This document shows positions 35,872-47,395 of a stretch of DNA of 64,000 nt, one piece after another. Origin of the DNA: Neckera pumila. Lineage: Eukaryota > Streptophyta > Bryopsida > Hypnales > Neckeraceae. The stretch covers positions 35,787,282 to 35,851,281 of the forward strand of contig OZ018409.1 in NCBI GenBank assembly GCA_963969595.1, given 5' to 3'. The notes beneath the pieces were generated by a model. It saw only the letters and a list, made by a program, of their open reading frames with translations, had not been told where the DNA came from and did not search any database. Made by a program: the position numbers and the translations under genes. The stretch's first letter is position 1; every line of letters starts with the position of its first letter.

Positions 35872-37996
35872 CTAAGAGCATCCTCAATGCGGTAACCCAT
35901 GCCGGCATTGGGAGCCAATATTGGTACCTTGGTAACTAGATCGTAGCCCACTTTCCGAAGTAGGGATCCAATGGGTTCTATACTGAGAAACCTAAAACAT
36001 CCTTGTGCCCAACCTATACATGTCCCCGCAAGGTGGAAAAGAAAAACCTTGATTACAAATGCAAGCCGACCCAATGAAAGATATTGAGTGTATTTTGTTG
36101 GTATTCTTCAATCCCATTGGGAGATAGTAAAAGAATTATGTAGCCATAGTGGGAGCTTGACACAATTTACAACATCATGATAATTTATAATGAGAAACAT
36201 CAAGACTTTGAGCCTTTCTTTGATTGTGACATTGTTGGAGGTAGCATGAGGTGACACCTCACTTTCCAAGAGCTTAAAGTAGCTAGGCACTAGGGAAATT
36301 GAAAACAGGCCAATGTATTTTGCTCTTAGGAATGATTTGATCACTTGTGGCAAATCGAAGGAGACAAGTCTTAATGAAATTATTCTTTCATATTGCATCA
36401 TCAGTGATCAAATATGCTTTAAAAGACCTCTCATGTTTTAAATCACATATACCTTTTGAATCATTCCCATTTGTATTTTGTTTATTATGAATTAAAGTAA
36501 CACGACTCATTCTCTAAATGACTATTGTTCCGCTTACTACAATGCATTCGAGGAGGCACAAATTGATTCTTGGACCCAACTCAAGCATCTATCTGCAAAA
36601 CAATTTACTTGCTTGAGATTAGAAAAAATCCTTAGATACGGAAAAAAATCCCAGTTGTGGCTATCTAATCTCTAAAACTCTACCTCCATTCAAATCCAAT
36701 GTCTTAAGTGGTAACACTGATTGCACATTTATGACTAATTGAATGTAGTCCAAATCACAAACAAAGAATGATCAATATAGGACATAAGTTTGATCACAAA
36801 AATTATTAAGCAATCTATGAAACTTATAAAATGGATTAGGCAATTAAATAAAAACATAACCATAAAAGCCTCAAACAACATCAATGAACTAAAAAAAATT
36901 ATATTTTACTTGTTGATTCAATAATAATCAACATATATTTAAAAAATAGTAATTCAAGGTATAAAATATCCATACAACAAATATAAATTAGAGGACAACA
37001 AGTAGAAACATGGATTATACAAATTGAAAATATAAAGCATTGAAACGACAAGTAGAACATAAAAGTGAAAACGAATTGTGAAACAAAAAGACAAGTATTG
37101 GGAAAAAAGAAGTCAAATTGAGACCATGCAATATTGGCATTGATGTAAACCTGAAGTTGAAGCGTGCATTCTTGCTACCTTACAAGGCGAAACTCTTCTA
37201 TTGTCACCTTATGACTCATTGGCCTTCCACGCTTGACCAAACGTGTTGCAATCCATCCACTTGGCTCTAAAGAAAAAAAAAAAGGTAGTATCTTGATTTT
37301 TTGGAGCACCTTCTATTTCAATGCATTTGCGCTAAAAGTACTCCATATTTTAGGTGAGAGATTTTAGATGGCATCCAATATAACAGCCTGAATTTTTATG
37401 TCAACAAAAACTTCTAACGTAACATCAAGATGTTGAAATCCAAGTGTAAACCCAACTTGAACCACACATATCTCTCTATTAATCATTGCTTTGATAATTC
37501 AAGAGGGCCTCGGTCTCACTTTAGTGTAAATCAACCCTAATTTGCGTAAATAGTTGGCATTTTTGTAGCATCCTCAATACAAATGGTAAGTGGTTATCGT
37601 AATAGTAGTGTAATTGGCAACAACAAAATTGTCAACCTAATGCAATCTGCAAGAGGCTCATCAAGTTGAAGGCCTCTGCAATTTCTTCTTCACTCATGGC
37701 ATTTTTTTGTTTATATTGTACCCTCCAAGTGAGCTAACAAAACCTCTGACAATGTACTCATGCCATCCCAAACTAATGAAGGAGCAGAAGAAACATCTTG
37801 ATTTTAATAATGTCCCAAAACAAGTCTTTTGTTATCAAACAAACAAAAGTGTTAGATAGTTTAAACGTCCAAGTACTACAACAGAGTTGAGGCACTTGCG
37901 CAGGAAAGTGAAACAAAAAAATTTAGACATGAATTGACATGGCATGTACCATTGTGGTACGCAATTACATGTGCACGATTGAGGATGCTCTTATTA
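35872..37996. mobile_element. Possible 2.1-kb element with GAGCATCCTCA ends
   Basis: TAAGAGCATCCTCAATG near 35873 and its inverted form ATTGAGGATGCTCTTA near 37981 face each other. GAGCAT(C/T)-type ends are common in plant DNA transposons. The interior has no clear transposase, only a short minus-strand frame at 36108-36401 that I cannot place. No target duplication was identified. Confidence 0.4.
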
Positions 37997-38381
37997 TATT
38001 GCTCAAATGTTGGCCAACTTTCTTAGAACATTTCCACGAGCCTGGTGGCTCAATTTGAAAACAAGATGAACTACCCTTTGAAGTCCTTGTCAGGAAAGAA
38101 GCCATTGATCATATGAGGCAGGCCATTTTTGGCCACACACTAGTTCTACAAAATGAGCTTGTTTTCAAGCCCAAATGCTGCAAATTGGATGACCTCTTAC
38201 CCCTGTAAGGTTGTTGCAGACTATATTAGTTTGATGGATGACTTCAATATTGACTATAAAAACTAAAAAGTGCACCTATTGATCCAATAAGCGAAGAATT
38301 TTGATGACTACCTTCATCATTGGGGCTGCATCTTGATAGTGTTAAGAAATTCATTTGTTTTTTAAGCCCGGTAGTAGGAGG

Positions 38382-38501
38382 CAACAATTCCAAAACTAGC
38401 TAAATTTTGCTCAACTTTTACTCAATTTTTTCATGCCCTCAATGTAAATTCAAAAAAAAATTCAAAAATGAACATTTGGCTAAAAACCATGAACCCGTCT
38501 G
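38382..38501 (-). mobile_element. ~120-bp MITE, reverse copy, with 8-bp target duplication
   Basis: The reverse complement of the elements at 39538 and 43985, sharing GCCAAATGTTCATTTTTG and TTTACATTGAGGG. GTAGGAGG lies on both sides (38374-38381 and 38502-38509). Its distal end has lost a few bases relative to the other copies. Confidence 0.75.
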
Positions 38502-38849
38502 GTAGGAGGTTACAGAGATCCTTGCACCGCTCCACTGAGAGCGCGTTTCCAGTGGAGGCCGGAACTGGAGGCCCATCCAGGGTGACCACGGGCAGAACTC
38601 TGAAAAAACTCTAAAATTTTCAAGAAGGATACAATTGAAAAAGAAAGCTCCAGCCCAAGGTCCGGAAGGTCCAGTTCTATTCTCTAGTTTCGCAGAGCTG
38701 GAGGCCGGAGGTCCAGGCATGGACCCTTTCAGCCCCCCAATGCCACCGGACCACCTTGGGATGTGCATCCAACGGTGTCCTGCTTACTTCCCTGAAACCC
38801 ACGCAAAGGCCATGATGGTTCCATGGATAAGCGAGGACCTGACCTTCTT

Positions 38850-39066
38850 CCTGGCTGGAGAGCATCCCACAGGAATATTTAATCGGTGCCTCAGTGGCAA
38901 CCCAACCCAACCCTACCCAATCCTACCCAACCCTACCCAACCCTACCTGGCCGGAGAGCATCCCACAGGAATATTCAATCAGTGCCTCAGTGGCAACCCA
39001 ACCCAACCCAACCCAACCATACCCAATCCTACCCAACCCAACCCTACCCAACCCTACCCAACCCTA
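38850..39066. repeat. 96-bp tandem duplication ending in CCCTACCCAA decamers
   Basis: Two copies of CTGG(C/T)(T/C)GGAGAGCATCCC, continuing through CAGTGGCAACCC, start near 38850 and 38946. Each is followed by runs of CCCTACCCAA/CCCAACCCAA. A + strand frame (38635-39075) reads through both but looks like a by-product of the repeat. The decamer is not the plant telomere unit CCCTAAA. Confidence 0.75.
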
Positions 39067-39537
39067 GTTCCATAATAAATGAGATGCTGGTTGAGCAACT
39101 GACGGAACCAGCTGAAGCGCGGCCATTTCCCGACTGACCCAAAATGGAAGGCCCACGATTCCCAGTTTCCCACAAGCCCACTTGCTGCTGCCCAACAGGT
39201 TTTTTTTTTTAATTTTTGAAGAAGTGCCATAGTGGCGATATAAAATGATACAGTGGTGCTCCAAATTGCAACATTCATCCACTTATTGGATGTATAGTGT
39301 GGTTTTCATCCACAATTAGGCGATTTCATCTAATATTTCTTTTTATTTCAAAGTTGTCTGACAATTTCATCCAATTTTTTTGGCATTTTTTATAACCTTT
39401 TTTAGCCAGATTTTTTTCTCTGGTGCAATCTGGCACCAGAAAGCCAAAAAAAAAGCCCTGCTGCCCAACCATGGCAAGCATCACACTCCTCTCCAGGGAT
39501 GGATGGATGGATCCGTCAGTTTGGAGGGACGCACACT

Positions 39538-39666
39538 AGTGATTTCAAAAAGGGTTCAACGTTTTTAGCCAAATGTTCATTTCTGGAAGACTTTTTTAAA
39601 ATTTACACTGAGGCCAAACAAAATTAAGTAGAAACCAAGCGAAATTTAGCCAGTTTTGAAATCGCT
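39538..39666 (+). mobile_element. 129-bp MITE with perfect 10-bp target duplication
   Basis: Starts AGTGATTTCAAAA and ends TTTTGAAATCGCT (inverted ends). It is flanked by GACGCACACT on both sides (39528-39537 and 39667-39676). A 9-11 bp duplication fits a Mutator-like (MULE) origin. Confidence 0.88.
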
Positions 39667-39676
39667 GACGCACACT

Positions 39677-40003
39677 CACTCACGGCACTTCCAAATCATC
39701 ATAAGTTAATCATCATCATCTGACTTGTTAATTATTATTCTTTGGCTACGGCCGAATATAAAGTTTTTAAACTGATGGGACTGAACACAGACGGAGGGGC
39801 AGACTGCAGAATTACAAAAAAATTAATGAACTATTTTTCTTTTTAAACAGACGTCCAATCAGCCGATTTAAACAAACGTCCGCTCAGTCCTCCGTCATCA
39901 ATCGGCACGGCGCCGGCACGGGACTGACCTAAATTTAGCGACATGTCTGGCACGTCCTGGAGCGGCCACGTCAGCTGCACAGGACGCCGATGCAGGAAGC
40001 TTA
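39677..40003. other. Intergenic, nothing recognised
   Basis: No coding or structured feature was seen between two small elements. Confidence 0.45.
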
Positions 40004-40418
40004 GGGCCTGTTCGCATGCTGGACTGGACCCGACGGGACCTCCAACTGGGCCCGGGGAGGTTCACATGGCAAAATTGGGAACCTTATCTCTGATGTGGAG
40101 CTCCGGTCCTGACTTTTTTCAACCCACCTTGATTATAGGATTTTCAAGCCCACTCTCTTCCCCCATCAACCCAACTTACTATTTTTCTAAAAGTTTTCTC
40201 CTTTTGTGTCCTTGTCTCACCTATTCCAAGACTTGCTTCCGTGGCTTGCCTCATTCATTGGTTGCCACATGCCACTAAATTCCAAACGTTACAAAAAAAG
40301 CGGAAATTCTCATTTGAGAACCGATGCGCATCCGGAAGCAAGATGTGGCCTGAACCGGACCTTGGAGCTCAATGCCTGGACTCCACCTCCAGTCCAGTGC
40401 CTGCATGCGAACATGCCC
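40004..40418. mobile_element. Short element with GGGC(C/A)TGTTCGCATG inverted ends
   Basis: The left end GGGCCTGTTCGCATGC and right end GCATGCGAACATGCCC are inverted, with further pairing of CTGGACTGGA against TCCAGTCCAG. GGGCCTGTTCG-type ends are common among plant hAT-derived MITEs. No clean target duplication was found. Confidence 0.65.
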
Positions 40419-40438
40419 TTATTAGGTCAAGTCGGTTA

Positions 40439-41096
40439 AGCTTATAGTTGTATGACGAGCCTCTTGCGAAGGCCGTTTTGTCCCCCCCATTTTTTTTTGT
40501 TTTTTGTTTTTGTTTTTGTTTTTAACAAATGGGAGACCCACAGCATTAAGAAAAACCAAGTGCAAAGAACAGCCAAGCCCGAAAGCTGGTCAAATGGAGA
40601 GAAAATGAGCAAAGAAAAAAACCCACCGAAACTTGAAAAAACAAAGAAAAACTACAAGAATTGATAGAGAGTAGGACCATTCCTATGCCATCTAATAGAG
40701 TCGCCATCCCGAAAAGCGAGGAGTTGGGATCTAAGCCAGATCTTGTCAAACTTAATCCAGATAAGACTAGCTTGATGAGGTCTTTGTCTAGCGCCAGTCT
40801 TTGCCTTCAGTTGGGCAGCACGCCCTTAGTCTAATAAGGCATCCCAAAGGGCTTGCTGCACCAAACCCCTTGGCCACAAGTTTTGCAAGACCCTCCCGTT
40901 TTACCCTTGGGAAAAATGCAGGAACATTTTTTTTACAACGCATGAATTTTTTTGCAAATTCTGAGTTCATATTTGCAATCAGAGCTACGAGAGGTGTTAA
41001 CAATTGAACAAAGACGACACAAAATAGGGGGGCTTTTTTTTTTACATTCACCATAGGCTTTATTTCCGTAAGAGGCTCGTCATACAACTACAAGCT
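40439..41096. mobile_element. 658-bp element with 30-bp inverted ends
   Basis: The arms 40439-40468 and 41067-41096 match in inverted orientation with two mismatches; their shared core is TAGTTGTATGACGAGCCTCT. It lies 20 bp from the preceding MITE. The interior has a minus-strand 99-codon frame (40788-41087) and runs of A/T, with no recognisable transposase. Confidence 0.75.
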
Positions 41097-41580
41097 CAAC
41101 TGGTAAGTCCTCTCTTCGAGAATCTCCAGAGTCCGTGAACGGCATGAAGGGATGCATGGATTTTTTCTCTCAAATCCATAATATTTTGAGTTTAGGCATG
41201 TGACAGGAGTCAAAAGTTCACATAACATTCTCATTGGTTTCCGGAGAGAGGGATAATTCCTTCCTAGATACCAAGGAAAAACTTCAGTTATAATTAGAGG
41301 GGTATCATTGACTTGTCAGCTTTAACTTTGTCAGGTTGTGTTAGTGATTTCGGATTCAACAAGGAGATAATTGGTTGTGCGTAAAGTGAACAGTGTGGGT
41401 GCAATGCATGCAATAAGCAATTGGCTGGGTGCAACATTAGGGGCTCCTTGTTTTAGAGGGAGTAAAAGAGACCCTCAAAAGCATTGCTTAACAATGTTAT
41501 GTACAAAGTGTGGTAGGAATAGCCTCTTAGTATTGGAAAAATTATTTGGAGAGTGTTTTGTAAAATGCTTGGATTTGAGT
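41097..41580. other. Intergenic, nothing recognised
   Basis: Only short open frames without similarity to known proteins. Confidence 0.45.
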
Positions 41581-41848
41581 CATTAGGAAAATTTTCAGGC
41601 CTCGAAAAGGCTGTGAATTTTGACCCCCCTCGATGCAATTAAAGAATAAATAACTTTTTTTTTAATTTTTTAATTTTTTAATTTGGATGTTGATGTGGCA
41701 CTAGTGCCATGTCAAGTTATATTATTTTTTTTCAATTTTTTTTTCAATTTTTTTTTCAATATATATGTATATTTTCTGTACTTGCACTGCAGGGTGCCGA
41801 AAAATGAAAGCTGAACGGCCTTTCCAAGGCCTAGAATTTTTCCTAATG
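41581..41848. mobile_element. CATTAG-type inverted-repeat element
   Basis: 268 bp. The left end CATTAGGAAAATTTTCAGGC pairs with a right end reading CATTAGGAAAAATTCTAGGC on the minus strand. The match continues through CT.GAAAGGC for about 31 bp. The subterminal CTGTACTTGCAC (41776-41787) matches the element at 15056. Confidence 0.85.
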
Positions 41849-41871
41849 TCTTTTGATATTATATAACTTAA

Positions 41872-42072
41872 CATTAGGGCTGTCACACCTTCTTTGAAAA
41901 TGAAACTTCACCCATATTAACTTCTTCACATGCACATTAATTTTGAGAAAAAAAAACAAAAAAACTTCTTGATATTCAGATAATGGAACTTCCGTAATTC
42001 AAAGAGAGAATGTCACGTCTTCATTCTTTGAAGATTGGAAATAGGATGAAGAAGGTGTGACAACCCCTATTG
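41872..42072. mobile_element. ~200-bp inverted-repeat element adjacent to the CATTAG element
   Basis: The ends CATTAGGGCTGTCACACC and (minus strand) CAATAGGGGTTGTCACACC pair and continue through TTCTT. It lies 23 bp beyond the previous element. Its termini resemble CATTAG but the subterminal sequence differs. Confidence 0.65.
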
Positions 42073-42714
42073 CCTCAATTACCAATAAGACAAGAGGCCC
42101 ATTTGCACTTTTGAAAATCAAACTTCTATAATGAACAAAATTGTCTTAGATTGGCTCTTCAACCAACTCAAATTCTAGAATTAAAGTAGAACCCCCATTA
42201 CCCACCACCGCCCCATTGTCATTCAATAGGGTTTCTTAAGTGCAAGAGAGGCTAGCACTCATTTCCAACCATTAAGTCTAGGTTTCCAACCATCAATTCC
42301 ACCATTCTTGTCTTGATACATGTGCTTGGTTTGGAGTGCCAAAGTAAACAAGAAGCAAGACAAGAAGTAGTCTCTTAAATGATTGGACATAGGTCAAAGT
42401 CGACTTTTGGCTTCAAAAAGTCATAGTAATTTCAATTCAAGTGATAAAATTACCAATTTTTTTGCAAGCCCCGTCATTTCTATCAATGCACCTCTAAAAA
42501 TATTTGTTTTGCCTTGCACAATTCCAAGTCATGTCAGAATTTTTCTTATTTGGCCAGTTACGGGTGGTTCTATTTTAATTAATAAATCCTTCCAAGATAT
42601 TCAGGGAGGTATGATACCTTTAGAGCCTGGAGAGGACCACTGCCTATTTATGCACTTATTATGTGAAGTCACCTCCAATATGAGCATCCAATCTCTTACT
42701 TTTTATATTTGATG

Positions 42715-42801
<87 letters not shown>

Positions 42802-43984
42802 TATATGTATATACATTTTTTTGACAAGCCCTTGATCTAACATCTTATTTCTTATTCCCACCTTGACAAAGCAAATGTATCCCATGAGTAATGTACTAAC
42901 CGATTAGAAGTGGAATTGTAAAAAAATCAAGCAAGCTTTGATGTGGTGTTTGTTGTGTATGAGATCTTTAGTATGCAAGGAAGACAATGTTCTAAGCAAA
43001 AACTGGATACAAAACTAGAAGCCTTGTCCATGTGGTGTTGACTTGATTTTCTAACTTTTGAAAGTACAACCTTTTATAATGCATCCTTGTTGTCAAAACC
43101 TCCTCCAGGGCTAATGAAACGCCTACAAAAGGCTCAAGAATGTTATTGGACATAATCACATGCAAGTTCTTTTATTAAATCATTGATTCATTAATACTTT
43201 TAACTTATCCTAATTTAAATATTTTACAAATAATGCAACTTAAATAAACTAAATTGATTTGTCCTATTAGTGAGGGTGGAAAATTTGTGTCACCTAGAAA
43301 ATTTGTGAAAATTAGAACAGTATAATAATATTTCAAAATTAGTGTGACTTTGACAACTTAGTGTCACATTCACTATTAGGACAAATCAATAAGCATCATA
43401 CCCATTAATTGAAATACTCAATGTAACAAACATTTTTTATGTAGTGTACTCCTAGTGCATAATGGCACAAGGAAGCTTAACTTAATCTAATTTAATCGTG
43501 TCACAAATAGGATGGATGGCTTACCTTATTCATCCATTTTTGTTGGTCCCCTTTCATTTACTGCGAAACCTTTTCATGGGACCCAAATCTCGTCAAATGA
43601 AGCAATTGAAGCAAACGGCGGCAGGTGAGGGACGCGACGAGGCGTGCTTCCGACGGACGATGTCATGACGACAGTCGGAGACTGAGGATTGAGGACCGGC
43701 GGGCCACGTGAGGGCCGGATCTAGGTTCTCATCCAGTTTCGTTCGCACCGACCAAGGATGATGATACTGTACGTTCATCCTGTCCGCGGCCGCTGCTCCG
43801 TCCGTCCGTCGTTGACTTGGGTTCAGTTTTCTATTGTTGGGTGGTTCCTATTGATGGGCGCCGCGTGCATGCACCTCGTGTTGGATTGGCTTGGCTGTAT
43901 TGAATTATTCCCTCTTCACTACTTGTACCTGCAGTATGGTATGGCCAGGTGTTTCGTTCCATTTATTTTGGGCCAGCACCGACT
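42073..43984. other. Intergenic, nothing recognised apart from an (AT)n run
   Basis: Contains the microsatellite at 42718-42815 and a GC-richer patch at 43610-43800 whose open frames I cannot assign. Confidence 0.45.
42718..42815. repeat. (AT)n microsatellite
   Basis: Nearly pure AT/TA dinucleotides interrupted by two GTATATAT-type variants. Confidence 0.95.
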
Positions 43985-44113
43985 AGTGATCTCAAAACGG
44001 GTTCAGGGATTTTAGCCAAATGTTCATTTTTGGAAGATTTTTTTTGAATTTACACTGAGGGTTGAAAAAATTAAGCAGAAACCGAGCAAAATTTAGTCAG
44101 TTTTGGGATCGCT
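43985..44113 (+). mobile_element. 129-bp MITE with perfect 10-bp target duplication
   Basis: The ends are AGTGATCTCAAAAC and GTTTTGGGATCGCT (inverted). It is flanked by AGCACCGACT at 43975-43984 and 44114-44123. It has the same length and family as the copy at 39538, and shares GCCAAATGTTCATTT and TTTACACTGAGG. Confidence 0.9.
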
Positions 44114-44123
44114 AGCACCGACT

Positions 44124-44904
44124 GGTGAAGCGGTTTACATCCATCCATAGGTATGGAAACTGAAACAAGCAACCTATGGAAAGAGAATTCATGACCCAAG
44201 CGGCCATTTTCTGGTCGCTACCCTCTTTTTTGAGCTACTTGTTCTCAGATTTTGAGTTTTTCCTATAAATAGAAACTATTTCAAGAAAATAGACCGTGTT
44301 ATAAATCCAGTGGTGGTAGTCTCATCAAATTCCGAGTTAAACTCCACCTTGTGGAAGTTTTTGAAGTTTAGTGGTGTAGTGTAGTTTACAATTCCATTTT
44401 ATGGGTTTGGTTTGGGCATTGTTTCTTCCACTTACATACATATTGATTTTAGAGATGTACATGTAGTGATAATGTCCGTTTTGGGTCAACGGCACACTGG
44501 GGGGAGGTACACCTTTCATGACCAAAGTATATATATTTGTCAAAAAAGAATGATATGATTCAAATTTTTATACTCAAAGTAGTGATTTTGTGATTTTATC
44601 CATTGAACTTGATATGTCATCAATATTAAAAGTATTTGTCAAGTAGTGAAAGAGTTTCACAAGGAGTCGAGTAGAGTTTCCTTCAATTAGAAGCTTTAAG
44701 CACAATTTTGGTCAAAAGTTTGGTTTATAATTTTGAATCTAATACCTTCTTCATAGTGTGTTTGCATTATTTAATAGATATCTTTATTCTTTGAGGTTTT
44801 CAATTACTTTAGAAGAAACTTCGGGTAGAAAAAAAACTCTATTGTATGATTTTTGTTTGGAGAATAGTTGTTAGAACTCTAGTAGGGTACTAGCGGTTGG
44901 CGTT
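44124..44904. other. Intergenic, nothing recognised
   Basis: AT-rich, with short open frames only. Confidence 0.45.
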
Positions 44905-45535
44905 TGCTATGCTACGCATTCATCATTAGAATTTTATTAGAATTTTTATATATTAGATAAAATGCAAAACAAAAATTTCAATAAATCTTCAAATAAAAAT
45001 TACTAAAATCTTTGTATAATTTTGTTTATAAGTAAGCATATATTGAAATGTACAATAGAAACTTACTGAATGATGAATGAAATATATGCAATGGTGAATA
45101 CTGTAAAAGATATACATTTATTGTAATGCATTCAAAAGTTGACTCAATTGTTACCAACAATTGGCAACCCCAAAACTTGGTGAATTGAAAAGAAAAACTT
45201 GTAAAATTCAAAAACTTCATGAACAACTTAATTGTTGTGAAATTCAAAATCGCTTCAATTGAATAAATTTCCCAAATCATTTGGTAGTAGCAATAAAATT
45301 TTGAAATCATAAAAGCTGTAAAAGTGATATTACAGAGGTGATTGCAAACTACTACTTTATTTCTGTAATATAACATTGTGTGAAAATATTAATTTTATGT
45401 ATGTATGATTAAAAATATTTTTACGAAATATTAAACTTAATTATTCCATAGACTTATTGAAATCATTATCATGCATTCTATTCAAATATATCAAAATTCT
45501 ACTAATATGTGATACAATAAATGCGTAGCATAGCA
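44905..45535. mobile_element. ~630-bp AT-rich unit with perfect 16-bp inverted ends
   Basis: TGCTATGCTACGCATT at 44905-44920 and AATGCGTAGCATAGCA at 45520-45535 are exact inverted copies. The interior is AT-rich with no recognised protein. The superfamily is unknown and no target duplication was seen. Confidence 0.7.
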
Positions 45536-46640
45536 AGCATGAGCCCCTATTATTAATGGTAGCATTTGTGATATTATAGAGGGAGTTATGATTTTAGTAG
45601 TATGATTTGTACTCTCTCAATTCTTTAAGTCACAACCTAATCACCCAAAAATTTAAGGAATTCTTAAACAATGGAAGAATATATTGCTGCATATAAAAGA
45701 AACCAAAAAAAAGATTTCTTGGTCCTATAAATGATGCTATTATTTTTCTTTTCACATTTGTCAAACTCATTATTAGATTTATATATGGAGTTTGTTTTGA
45801 CATATTGTACAAAATATAATATGAAAGTAGGGAGTGAATTTCAATTGAGTAAATTTATTTTTTTAGTGATTGATTATTGAAGAAAGGATGTGAATTATTT
45901 TCCAAAGTCCAAGTATTCAAATATTGGGATAAACTTAGACTTATTACCAAAGATATGGGAGAATTTGCACTTGCATCAACAAATGTTATTGCATCTATAT
46001 CTTTATCTATATGCCTATCCATATCCATACAAGTATATAAGTGTCCCTATGCATTTGCATTCATACAAGTGTATGTGTATATAGTTGCATTTGTATATAT
46101 ATGGCATAATTGCCTAGTTGGACACCAAACTGTTATTTATTTCTCCTCCAAACAACCCTAGCTTTTGAAGAATTTGTAATTGGTATTTTTGAGGGGATAT
46201 AGTAACCCTATATAAATATCTTATTAGTAAACAATTTAGTCCTTGAATTACAACTTTCAAAAGTACAAAGACAATTTATTCTAAGAAGAATACACTAATT
46301 ATGAAATTCAATAATAACTGATTTAAAATGGTATGAAACTTTACTCTTTATGAGTATTTTTCCAACTTTGTTTACAAAGACCCCACCTTCTTTGTACAAT
46401 ATTGATATCTATGCTCTTGACAAAAATCATCAATAGGAGTTAAAACAAATAGCTTTTTTCAAATCAATTTGTATGGTAATATTACATTTAGACACTAAAT
46501 TCTATTATTAGTATAGCTCTAGCGCCAATGCGCAACCAACCAACTCTATTGATTGGAACCTTGATTGATTTTTTTTATTGATCAATGAATTTTTTCCTTT
46601 GTAAAAAAAAAAGAGAGGCAAGAACTTAATCCTGAAATGA
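45536..46640. other. Intergenic, nothing recognised
   Basis: AT-rich DNA without supported genes. A short C/T/A-rich ATCTATATC run lies near 45990-46040. Confidence 0.45.
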
Positions 46641-46642
46641 TG

Positions 46643-47395
46643 CGACGGCCTAAAAGTGTCCGATGGCCAATAGAAAATCCTTTTATGTAAGATAGAGTGC
46701 AAATTCTCATTAGGAATCTTGTGTGGAAAAGTGAGGCCTTGCATAGTAGTTTGACCTCCAATGAGTGCTCTTTTTTCTTTCTTTCTATAAGCAAATGATT
46801 TGCACACATGGCAACAAGCCCGACGTTCTTTAGTAAATCCCCAAGAATAACAAGAAGGCCGCATGGGCCCTATTTAACAAGTTTATCCACTAGCTAGAAC
46901 TCAAGATGGAAGGCATGAGAAGCTCAACACAATTTTTTCAACTTCAATTTCGTAAACGACACGGTAGCCTAAAAGTGTCCAATACACAATAGAGAATCCT
47001 TCTATGTAAGACAAAAGTGCAAATGCTCATCTTAGGAATCTTGTGTGGAAAAGAGAGGTCTTGCATAGTAGTTTGACCTCCAATGAGTGCTCTTTTTTCT
47101 TTCTTTCTAAAAGCAAACGATTCACTTGGGACCAAAAAGGATGGTTTGCACATATAGCGACAAGCCCTGCGTTCTTGGATAAATCCCCAAGAACAACAAC
47201 AAGGTGGCACGGACCCTATTTGACGAGTTTATCCACCAGCTAGAACTCAAGATGGAAGGCATGAAAAGCTCAACACTATTTTTTCAACTTCAATTTTGAA
47301 ATAGACACGGTAGCCTAAAAGTGTCCGATATACAATAGAGAATCCTTCTATGTAAGACAAAAGTGCAGATGTTCATCCTAGAAATCATGTGTGGA
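46643..47395. repeat. Tandem repeat of ~320-345 bp, two full copies plus part of a third
   Basis: Copies begin CGG(TAG)CCTAAAAGTGTCC near 46643, 46961 and 47306. Copies 1 and 2 share long stretches such as TAGTTTGACCTCCAATGAGT and CTAGAACTCAAGATGGAAGG. On the minus strand both full copies keep a related frame (46508-46864 and 46944-47210) with SWGF..ERRAC and KKEKRALIGGQTTMQ in common. The two also differ by indels. It could be a decayed coding repeat; I recognise no family. Confidence 0.8.

Noticed and set aside
36108..36401. PIF/Harbinger nuclease fragment on the minus strand
   Set aside because: A faint resemblance to the IKERLxxFL..TIS pattern, but no catalytic acids and several stops around it; too weak to call.
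38896..39066. Interstitial telomere repeat
   Set aside because: The unit is CCCTACCCAA/CCCAA, not the plant CCCTAAA repeat.
38635..39075. 146-codon + strand frame with a duplicated LAGEHPTGIFN segment
   Set aside because: The frame follows the 96-bp tandem duplication and CCCAA runs; the repeated protein segment is a consequence of the DNA repeat.
42703..42885. 60-codon frame of alternating I/Y/H residues
   Set aside because: It is a translation of the (AT)n microsatellite.
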